From contig CAYUHZ010000029.1 in assembly GCA_964444625.1 (NCBI GenBank), positions 1 through 11,213 of the forward strand: a DNA stretch of 11,213 nucleotides, in the 5' to 3' direction. Made by a program: the position numbers and the translations under genes. Of this stretch, positions 1-5,403 are shown one piece after another. This DNA is from CAYUHZ01 sp964444625. GTDB taxonomy: Bacteria > Patescibacteriota > Patescibacteriia > Patescibacteriales > GWC2-42-12. The notes under the pieces were generated by a model, which did no database searches, was not told where the DNA came from, and saw only the letters and a program-made list of their open reading frames with translations. Each line of letters begins with the position of its first letter. Position 1 is the first letter of the stretch.

Positions 1-212
1 CTTTGATTTGTGAGTTTTAACGCCCTGCGGTCTCTGCCGCAGGGTAATTTACAAATTTGAGCGGATGAATTGTGGTTTATGATTCAAGCCTCCATTAGAG
101 GCTGATAAACATCTATGCGCACAGTTAGCTTAATTTAACTAGACGAAGAATTAATTAATAGCAAAAACTGAAAGACAAATCAACACTAAGATTAAAATAA
201 CCAAGAAAGCGA
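1..212. other. Non-coding stretch upstream of tRNA-Val
   Basis: I see no credible reading frame on either strand here. The stretch holds two short hairpins: one at 23-44 (listed separately) and one at 87-103 with a 6-bp stem AGCCTC/GAGGCT around the loop CATTA. The 3' part is AT-rich. A weak promoter for the tRNA may lie at its end, with a -10-like TAAAAT at 193-198 and a poor -35 CTGAAA at 168-173 spaced by 19 bases. The upstream gene, if any, ends outside the window. Confidence 0.5.
23..44. terminator. GC-rich hairpin, possible terminator of an upstream gene
   Basis: A perfect 8-bp stem CCCTGCGG/CCGCAGGG encloses the 6-base loop TCTCTG. The sequence after it on the plus strand (TAATTTAC) is AT-rich but is not a clean T run, so termination is only a guess. 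It is the most GC-rich spot in the first 200 bases and would fit the end of a plus-strand gene lying just outside the window. Confidence 0.35.
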
Positions 213-289
213 GGGTTCGTAGCTCAGTTGGTTAGAGCGCCACGTTGACATCGTGGAGGTCAGAGGTTCAACTCCTCTCGGACCCACCA
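213..289 (+). tRNA. tRNA-Val (anticodon GAC), CCA encoded
   Basis: A complete cloverleaf can be drawn. The acceptor arm pairs GGGTTCG (213-219) with CGGACCC (279-285), with one T-G wobble, followed by discriminator A286 and an encoded CCA at 287-289. The anticodon arm is CCACG (240-244), loop TTGACAT, CGTGG (252-256), placing anticodon GAC at 247-249, which reads GUC valine codons. The T arm is AGAGG (262-266), loop TTCAACT, CCTCT (274-278). The D arm contains the usual AGCTCAGTTGGTTAGAGC pattern. The length is 77 with CCA, there is no intron, and the variable loop is short. It lies about 1.4 kb from valS, whose product should charge it. Confidence 0.97.
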
Positions 290-290
290 A

Positions 291-315
291 AAAAACCGCT
301 CAAACGACGGTTTTT
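291..315. terminator. Bidirectional intrinsic terminator between tRNA-Val and the DHH gene
   Basis: AAAAACCG (291-298) pairs with CGGTTTTT (308-315) around a 9-base loop. On the plus strand the hairpin ends in a T run directly after the tRNA. On the minus strand the complementary A run becomes a T run, 20 bases beyond the TAA stop of the DHH gene. The convergent layout suggests one hairpin ends both transcripts. Confidence 0.75.
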
Positions 316-334
316 ATTTGTCGGAGAACTAGAT

Positions 335-1534
335 TTATAATGATAATTTTTCCAGCTGGGTTTTTATCAGAGAAACAATTTGTTTTTCCGCCTCTTCAAC
401 CGGTTTATCTATAATCGTTTTCGCGAAGTCTTTAGACCCTTGCGGTTTTAATTCTTTGACCAATAACAGGACGTTGATATTTTTTACGCTATAAAGCCAG
501 ACTTTAGTTTTTTTTGCCGTTGCAAACTCTTCTTTTGTTTCAAAAATTAAACCAACCACTTTGGCTTCCGGAATGCTGATAATCAGCTCGTCTATTACAT
601 CGGTCAAGTCTGACTCGCTGGAGCCAGTTTTGACAAAGTCCATTTGATTTAAAGTCGACCAAATAAAACTTCTATCTGGTGAACCCGAAAGTCTGGCCAA
701 TACTCTGCCCCAGAGCTTGAGGATATTTAATGAGCGTGATCGATAGAGGTGATTGACGATTTGTTCTCTTCTTGCCCCCATGGAAATAAGCTGGGAGGTT
801 GCCAACAGAGATTGGGGCGTGACATTGGGAGTTTTGAAGCTCTTGGTTTCAGCAATGATGCCAGTCAATAAACAGGTGGCGATATCTTCATCTATCAAAT
901 CTCGACTGTAGCCGATAAACAAGTTAAAAAGAATTTCGGCCGTTGAAGTAGCGGTCAATTCAACATAGTTTATTTGACCGTATTGTTCGTTGCTGGAGTG
1001 ATGGTCAATATTGATCAGCGGAGTTTGATAAAAAAGTTCGGTATTATTTTCATAGATTTCTCCCAAAACCTCCAAGTCAGGAGCATTTAATGTGATAATT
1101 AAATCGTAATTATAGCCTGCTGGAGAAAAAGAAAGATTTTCGGAAGTGAAATCACCATCTTTGGCAGTAATGATGAAATCGAGCCGATCTCCCTTTATTT
1201 GGTATTTGACCTGTTTGACCTTGTCCTTGGCGGCGTTTAGGGAAATAATATATTTTCTTAATCCTTCAAGATGGTGCTTGATTTCATTTTGTTTGGGCAG
1301 GAAAGAAAAAGGAGTTTCATTAATTGCTCCGTCTGATGTGGCCGTGCTGTTGCTTTGAGTGGTAATAGAAAATTTTTGCGCTACAAGCTCAGGTTTTTTC
1401 CCCATTTTTCTTAATAATAAAAACATAGCCAAAGCAGAAGAAACAGAGTCTCCTCCCCAGTTTTCTCCAAAAATGACTAAAATGCTTTTGGTCTTGTTGA
1501 TTTGTTCAAAAATTTGTTGCTCCGGAGTCAGCAT
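335..1534 (-). CDS. DHH/DHHA1-family phosphoesterase-like protein with degraded catalytic motifs
   Basis: A complete 399-residue protein of the NrnA/RecJ-like DHH superfamily, whose active members hydrolyse short oligonucleotides, pAp or cyclic dinucleotides in the cytoplasm using two metal ions. The DHH motif is intact (D177-H178-H179, in IDHHSSNEQYG), and the following TGIIAETKSF block (224-233) and helix-rich stretch to about 275 fit the family. Other motifs are altered. Motif I, normally H-x3-D-x-D, reads G23-x3-G27-x-D29. The motif II Asp is N150, the motif IV Asp is E229, and the DHHA1 GGGH motif is replaced around P364-S367. A segment of about 75 residues (65-140) lies between motifs I and II, which I associate with the CPR version of this family. 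ATG at 1534 is the first start after an upstream in-frame stop, and there is no Shine-Dalgarno. It may be an inactive or repurposed nucleotide-binding homologue. The family call is firm; the activity is uncertain. Confidence 0.85.
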   Translation of the reverse strand: MLTPEQQIFEQINKTKSILVIFGENWGGDSVSSALAMFLLLRKMGKKPELVAQKFSITTQSNSTATSDGAINETPFSFLPKQNEIKHHLEGLRKYIISLNAAKDKVKQVKYQIKGDRLDFIITAKDGDFTSENLSFSPAGYNYDLIITLNAPDLEVLGEIYENNTELFYQTPLINIDHHSSNEQYGQINYVELTATSTAEILFNLFIGYSRDLIDEDIATCLLTGIIAETKSFKTPNVTPQSLLATSQLISMGARREQIVNHLYRSRSLNILKLWGRVLARLSGSPDRSFIWSTLNQMDFVKTGSSESDLTDVIDELIISIPEAKVVGLIFETKEEFATAKKTKVWLYSVKNINVLLLVKELKPQGSKDFAKTIIDKPVEEAEKQIVSLIKTQLEKLSL

Positions 1535-1552
1535 GAAAAATGAATAAAATAA

Positions 1553-1570
1553 GACACAAAATTTTGTGTC
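1553..1570. promoter_or_regulatory. Perfect 18-bp palindrome in the divergent spacer, candidate operator
   Basis: GACACAAAATTTTGTGTC is identical to its own reverse complement. It lies 18 bp upstream of the DHH start and downstream of the best minus-strand promoter, so it would sit in that gene's 5' leader. There it could be a repressor site or, in RNA, a short hairpin followed by a U-rich stretch. It overlaps a second TTGACA (complement of 1567-1572) that could act as a -35 for a nearly leaderless transcript. The protein that binds it is unknown. Confidence 0.55.
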
Positions 1571-1595
1571 AAGGGGGCACGTTAATTAGTTATTC

Positions 1596-1624
1596 AATAT
1601 ATCTCAAAAAAAACAGAGTGTCAA
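1596..1624 (-). promoter_or_regulatory. Sigma70-type promoter for the DHH gene
   Basis: Read on the minus strand, a perfect -35 TTGACA (complement of 1619-1624) is followed by a 17-base spacer and the -10 TATATT (complement of 1596-1601). Transcription would start near 1589 and give a leader of about 55 bases containing the 18-bp palindrome. The 9-base word CCTTGACAC occurs twice on this strand (1618-1626 and 1566-1574), so a second weaker promoter may lie closer to the gene. Confidence 0.7.
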
Positions 1625-1658
1625 GGAAAATAAAAAAATAAAAAATATCGCGTAAATC

Positions 1659-1698
1659 TTGCCAAAATCAGCCATTTCTGGTATGTTGAGTTTATAAT
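1659..1698 (+). promoter_or_regulatory. Promoter(s) for valS
   Basis: TTGCCA (1659-1664), a 17-base spacer and TATGTT (1682-1687) form a plausible promoter, strengthened by a TG one base before the -10 (extended -10). A perfect TATAAT also occurs at 1693-1698, but without a good -35. The leader would be about 20 bases from the first and about 8 from the second, both very short. No Shine-Dalgarno and no T-box-like leader precede valS, so tRNA-sensing attenuation is not indicated. Confidence 0.6.
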
Positions 1699-1712
1699 TT
1701 TTTACAATTTTT

Positions 1713-4391
1713 ATGATAAAAGAACCGTCAAAAGCCTATGAACCAACGCAATACGAAGATGAGATTTATCAGCGTTGGGAGGAATCTGGTTTTTTTAATC
1801 CGGATAACTGTATTGCTGAAGGGATAACCGATAAAAATTCTCCGTCTTATGCCATCTCCATGCCCCCGCCCAATGTTACAGGAACTTTGCACACCGGCCA
1901 TGCTTCGATGTTGGCGGTTGAGGACATCTTGACTCGCTACCACAGAATGTTGGGCGATAGAACCTTGTGGTTGCCAGGCGCCGACCATGCGGCAATCGCC
2001 ACGCAGACTAAGGTTGAGAAAATTATCAAGGAAGAGGGGACGGATCGGCACCAACTAGGAAGGGAAAAATTTTTAGCAAGAGTTCGAGAATTTGCCAGCC
2101 AATCGCATGATACAATCGTCAATCAAATAAAAAAACTTGGCTCGTCTTGCGATTGGTCGCGGGAAGCCTATACCTTAGATGAAGTCAGAAGCAGAACGGT
2201 GAATTCTGTTTTTAAAATGATGTACGACGACGGTTTGATATATCAGGGAGATCGAGTGGTAAATTGGTGTCCGCGTTGCCATTCAACTTTGGCCGACGAC
2301 GAGGTGGAATATAAAAACCAAACAGCCAAAATATACACTTTTAAATATAGCAAAGACTTTCCTTTTACTATTGCTACAACAAGACCGGAAACAAAACTGG
2401 GAGATACTGCCGTCGCAGTTAATCCCAGCGATCAGCGCTATAAAGATTATATCGGTAAAACATTCAAAGTTAATTTTGTAGGAGTCGATTTGTCGATTAC
2501 GATAATAGCCAATCGAGGAGTTGAGATGGAGTTCGGTACAGGAGCGCTAGGCGTAACGCCGGCGCATTCGCTAGTTGACTGGCAAATGGCTCAGGAAAAC
2601 AATCTGCCTATAGTTAAGGTTATTAACGAGGATGGCTTTATCCATCAGGGCTTCGGTGATTATTCGGGAAAAACAGTATTGGAGGCCAGGCAGTTGGTGG
2701 CAGATCGATTGCGAGCCGAAGGCCTGCTGGAAAAAGAAGAAGAGCTTGAAAACAATTTATCGCTTTGTTATCGTTGTGATACGCCGATTGAACCGTTGCC
2801 AAGTTTACAGTGGTTTATTGATGTCAATAAACAAATTCCTAAATACGGGCAGTCAATCAAAGAATTATCAATCGCCGCAGTTGCCAAAGGTGTTTTTGGC
2901 AGAGAGCCGATTAAAATAGTTCCAGAAAGATTTACTAAAAATTATTATCATTGGATGGAAAATTTGCGTGATTGGTGCATTAGCCGTCAAATTCTTTTTG
3001 GGCACCGAGTTCCAGTGTGGCATAAAGAAGGTCAAAAACAAGCGGGGATTGAGCCGCCAGCTGACGAAAACTGGCTGCAAGACGAAGCGACTTTGGACAC
3101 TTGGTTTTCTTCTGGTTTGTGGACTTTTTCCACTTTGGCCAATTCTCCGGAACAAATAAAAATTAAAGACGGTAGATTGGTGATTGATTCCAACGATTTC
3201 CGCGATTATCATCCAACCTCGGTGTTGGAAACCGGTTATGATATATTGTTTTTTTGGGTGGCCAGGATGATCATTATGACTACTTATGCCGTTGCAGATA
3301 TTCCTTTTCGCGATGTTTATCTGCATGGTTTGGTGTTGGATGAAAAAGGCAAGAAAATGAGCAAATCTAAGGGCAATGCCATTGATCCATTGGAAATGAT
3401 ATCTCGGTTTGGCGCGGATGCTTTGCGTTTAAGCTTGGTGTCAGGGTCTACGCCGGGTAACGACATGAATTTGTCGCAGGAAAAAATTGCCGGTAATCGC
3501 AATTTGATAAATAAGCTGTGGAATATTGCTCGTTTTGTCTCCTCCTCAGTCGATCAAGATCAAGCAAATATTTTAAACAAAGACGATTTGTCTCTGGTCG
3601 ACCAGTGGTTATTGGCAAAGATGGAGCAGCTAATCCAAAAAATCAGGCATAATATTGAAAGCTATGAATTTTCACAAGCAATAGATAATTTGCGTTCGTT
3701 TACTTGGGATGATCTGGCTGACTGGTATTTGGAAGCCAGTAAGTTTGAAAAAAACCAGAGCAAATCAATGATACTAAAGTTGGTCTTGGGTGATTTGCTA
3801 AAACTATGGCATCCGTTCGCGCCTTTTGTAACGGAGGCATTGTGGCAAGCTAGCGGCCAGAAAAGCCTATTGCTGGTGGAGAAGTTTCCGTTTTCCGAAA
3901 GCTATCGCCAAATTTTGAAAGAAGAAGAAGAAGAATCTTTTTCTTTCAGTTTAATCCAAGAGATAATTATTTTAATACGCAATGCGCGAGCGGAAAACAA
4001 AATAGATCCAGCCAAAAAAATTAAAGCGATAATTTATGCCGGATCGAACAAAGAGCTATTGGAATCACAGTTGATTTTGATTAAAAGCTTACGTACCGGA
4101 ATTGATGGGTTAACTATCGTTGAAAGGGGAGAAAAAATTGAAGGAGAAATTTTTATCACCTCCAAGGATATTGAGATATATTTGATTGGCGCGGTTGATC
4201 AAGCGAAAGAACGAGAGCGTGTGGCCAAGGAAATAGGGCGGTTAGAGAAAATTGTTAAAAATCAAGAAGTAAAATTAAACAACGAAGAGTTCACGGTAAA
4301 AGCTCCGGCGATGGTAATAGAAAAAGAGAAGGAGAAATTAGCTGAAGCAAAGAGCGAATTAAAAAAATTACAAAGAAATAAAACCAATTGA
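1713..4391 (+). CDS. valS: Valyl-tRNA synthetase
   Basis: A complete 892-residue class I synthetase that joins valine to tRNA-Val in the cytoplasm and can remove mischarged threonine. The catalytic signatures are PPPNVTGTLHTGH (HIGH motif, H60-H63) and KKMSKSKGN (KMSKS at 548-552). DWCISRQ (420-426) and the LFFWVARM block (512-519) are also typical. The CP1 editing domain spans roughly 200-370 and starts with ATTRPETKLGD (221-231). CxxC pairs at 186/189 and 352/355 may bind zinc. The last 60 residues form the charged coiled-coil arm (about 830-892) typical of ValRS, so the protein is full length. In the editing pocket, the position that is usually Lys in ALKVTPAH is G280; the key Asp is kept as D289. 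ATG 1713 is the first start after an in-frame TAA at 1695, and there is no Shine-Dalgarno. The gene is monocistronic between its promoter and the terminator at 4415. Confidence 0.97.
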   Translation: MIKEPSKAYEPTQYEDEIYQRWEESGFFNPDNCIAEGITDKNSPSYAISMPPPNVTGTLHTGHASMLAVEDILTRYHRMLGDRTLWLPGADHAAIATQTKVEKIIKEEGTDRHQLGREKFLARVREFASQSHDTIVNQIKKLGSSCDWSREAYTLDEVRSRTVNSVFKMMYDDGLIYQGDRVVNWCPRCHSTLADDEVEYKNQTAKIYTFKYSKDFPFTIATTRPETKLGDTAVAVNPSDQRYKDYIGKTFKVNFVGVDLSITIIANRGVEMEFGTGALGVTPAHSLVDWQMAQENNLPIVKVINEDGFIHQGFGDYSGKTVLEARQLVADRLRAEGLLEKEEELENNLSLCYRCDTPIEPLPSLQWFIDVNKQIPKYGQSIKELSIAAVAKGVFGREPIKIVPERFTKNYYHWMENLRDWCISRQILFGHRVPVWHKEGQKQAGIEPPADENWLQDEATLDTWFSSGLWTFSTLANSPEQIKIKDGRLVIDSNDFRDYHPTSVLETGYDILFFWVARMIIMTTYAVADIPFRDVYLHGLVLDEKGKKMSKSKGNAIDPLEMISRFGADALRLSLVSGSTPGNDMNLSQEKIAGNRNLINKLWNIARFVSSSVDQDQANILNKDDLSLVDQWLLAKMEQLIQKIRHNIESYEFSQAIDNLRSFTWDDLADWYLEASKFEKNQSKSMILKLVLGDLLKLWHPFAPFVTEALWQASGQKSLLLVEKFPFSESYRQILKEEEEESFSFSLIQEIIILIRNARAENKIDPAKKIKAIIYAGSNKELLESQLILIKSLRTGIDGLTIVERGEKIEGEIFITSKDIEIYLIGAVDQAKERERVAKEIGRLEKIVKNQEVKLNNEEFTVKAPAMVIEKEKEKLAEAKSELKKLQRNKTN

Positions 4392-4414
4392 TTGTCAAAA
4401 GATTTATATTAAGG

Positions 4415-4440
4415 ACCGCCTACTTTATTGGCGGTTTTTT
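4415..4440 (+). terminator. Intrinsic terminator of valS
   Basis: ACCGCC (4415-4420) pairs with GGCGGT (4430-4435) around a 9-base loop, directly followed by a run of T's to 4440. It begins 24 bases after the TGA stop of valS, which supports that TGA as the true end of the gene. Confidence 0.85.
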
Positions 4441-4477
4441 AATACCATCACCTTCATTTTCTTTTGCAGCCAAATTG

Positions 4478-4587
4478 GCACTGTCGCTAAACTTGGAGCA
4501 AAATTTGAAAATATCCACTAAAATTAGCCTTTTAGTTGTTAAAAATGCCTAAAAATCTGTGCTAATGTTAGCCATTGGCGACAGTCC
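4478..4587. repeat. 110-bp segment bounded by imperfect inverted repeats
   Basis: GCACTGTCGCTAA (4478-4490) is matched in inverted orientation by TTGGCGACAGTCC (4575-4587), with 11 of 13 positions complementary and the core ACTGTCGC/GCGACAGT perfect. The ends are clearly more GC-rich than the surroundings. Just inside the right arm lies a small hairpin GCTAA-TG-TTAGC (4561-4572). There is no coding capacity, and I see no convincing target-site duplication. It could be a miniature mobile element, a structured RNA or a protein-binding site. Only one copy is in the window, so repetition in the genome cannot be judged. Confidence 0.45.
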
Positions 4588-4840
4588 TTAATAATGATCA
4601 TTTTTCAACATTAAACAAAATTTAAACTTTTTATTTAATATTCAATATTAGCCAAACAATCTCGGTAAAAATTTTGATAAATATGTGGATATAATTATAA
4701 GTAAACTATTACAAATTTGCAAAATGAAAAAATAATAAAAAGTAAGTTTTTGGAAAGAAAAAGCATATTTTTGATTTTATATCTAATATTAAATAAATCT
4801 TTCATTATAATAATTATTTTTTAAAATAATAAAAATGGGC

Positions 4841-4869
4841 TGGAAAACTTTTATAATAGATGCTATAAT
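4841..4869 (+). promoter_or_regulatory. Extended -10 promoter of the HTH/surface-protein operon
   Basis: A perfect TATAAT at 4864-4869 is preceded by TG at 4861-4862, which gives an extended -10. A fair -35 (TGGAAA, 4841-4846, 4 of 6 consensus positions) lies exactly 17 bases upstream. The start of transcription would be near 4876, leaving a leader of about 83 bases that contains both TCTCG-N5-CGAGA palindromes. A second TATAAT at 4852-4857 lacks these supporting elements. Confidence 0.7.
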
Positions 4870-4885
4870 ATTAGTATAAAAGTTA

Positions 4886-4941
4886 ATTTCTCGTTAGTCG
4901 AGATTATAAGTAAAATATAATTATCTCGATACTCGAGAAAT
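4886..4941 (+). promoter_or_regulatory. Paired palindromes in the leader: operator pair or RNA switch
   Basis: Two 15-bp palindromes with the same arms lie 35 bp apart centre to centre: TCTCG-TTAGT-CGAGA (4889-4903) and TCTCG-ATACT-CGAGA (4924-4938). They fall between the likely transcription start and the ATG at 4959. They can also pair with each other: ATTTCTCG (4886-4893) with CGAGAAAT (4934-4941), 8 bp, enclosing CGAGAT (4899-4904) with ATCTCG (4923-4928), 6 bp. In RNA this makes two mutually exclusive folds. As DNA, the pair would suit a dimeric repressor, for example autoregulation by the HTH protein encoded next. The repeats are seen directly; their function is inferred. Confidence 0.6.
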
Positions 4942-4958
4942 ACTAAAATTAGCTAAAT

Positions 4959-5378
4959 ATGCCCAATGAAGAAAAATTAATTAGTTTAAAGGAGGCAGCA
5001 GCAATTTCTGGTTATTCTTCTGACTATATTGGGCAGCTAATCAGGGGAGGGAAAATTTTTGGCAAACAAGTTTATTATAATGTTGCCTGGATGACTACAA
5101 AAGAGGCGGTTATGAGTTATAAGTCGCTAGGAGAAAGTAAAAAAGAAAGATTCAGCATGATTAATTGGCTAAAAGAGGAAAAAAGAAAGTTACTACTTGA
5201 ATGGCAAATAATTCAATTATTTTTTCAGACATTTAAGCATCAAATTCCGATTTTTTTGTCTATTATTATCTTCATCTTAGTTATCATATTGTACCTGGTC
5301 TATGTTCTGTCGCCCGGTTTTTACCGGCCGAACCTGCAGCAGGACAGCCAGCAAAACGAAAAAGCGTTCTCTTTTTAG
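4959..5378 (+). CDS. Membrane-tethered helix-turn-helix regulator
   Basis: A 139-residue protein. Residues 7-54 (ISLKEAAAISGYSSDYIGQL, then IRGGKIFGKQ and a TTKEAVMSY helix) match the MerR/excisionase-like winged HTH pattern, in which a short DNA-binding domain recognises one half-site. A charged linker (55-95) leads to a single strong membrane helix at about 96-117 (IPIFLSIIIF and onward), and a 22-residue polar tail would lie outside. Lysine-rich stretches before the helix fit an inside N-terminus. No sensor domain, signal peptide or second membrane segment is visible, so any signal must come through the helix, the tail or a partner protein. ATG 4959 is the only possible start after the in-frame TAG at 4950, and there is no Shine-Dalgarno. 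The giant surface protein gene begins 25 bases after its stop, so both are probably one operon. Autoregulation through the leader palindromes is a guess. I know of no symbol for it. Confidence 0.8.
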   Translation: MPNEEKLISLKEAAAISGYSSDYIGQLIRGGKIFGKQVYYNVAWMTTKEAVMSYKSLGESKKERFSMINWLKEEKRKLLLEWQIIQLFFQTFKHQIPIFLSIIIFILVIILYLVYVLSPGFYRPNLQQDSQQNEKAFSF

Positions 5379-5403
5379 CAGGTAAAAACAAAAAAGCATC
5401 CCC

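Larger units (their letters stand above)
4392..4958. other. Long AT-rich spacer between valS and the HTH/surface-protein operon
   Basis: No gene is visible in these 567 bases. After the valS terminator there is a segment bounded by inverted repeats (4478-4587), then about 250 bases of extreme AT content: the row 4801-4860 contains only 9 G or C in 60. The 3' end holds the promoter and the leader palindromes of the next operon. The word ACTAAAATTAGC occurs twice (4517-4528 and 4942-4953), and a related CTAATGTTAG is at 4562-4571. Single DnaA-box-like words occur at 4511-4519 and 4684-4692, but they do not form a cluster. The stretch may help promoter opening or bind nucleoid proteins; that is inference. 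Confidence 0.6.

Noticed and set aside
1695..1712. T-box riboswitch ahead of valS
   Set aside because: The space between the likely promoters and the ATG is about 20 bases or less, far too short for a T-box, and no T-box sequence is present.
4389..4391. TGA read as glycine (genetic code 25, as in Gracilibacteria and Absconditabacteria)
   Set aside because: The TGA ending valS comes right after the coiled-coil arm and 24 bases before a terminator. No in-frame TGA occurs in the other long frames, where Gly uses GGN and Trp uses TGG.
4511..4692. AT-rich spacer with DnaA-box-like words (ATATCCACT, TGTGGATAT) as a replication origin
   Set aside because: Only two imperfect words 170 bp apart, no cluster, and no dnaA, dnaN or rpmH nearby. 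The AT richness is better explained as promoter upstream DNA.
5314..5343. Hairpins CCGGT-TTTT-ACCGG and CCTGC-A-GCAGG near the end of the HTH gene, as a possible terminator splitting the operon
   Set aside because: Both lie within the coding sequence before the stop, and neither is followed by a proper T run. The T-rich bases at 5371-5376 are too far away and belong to the last codons.
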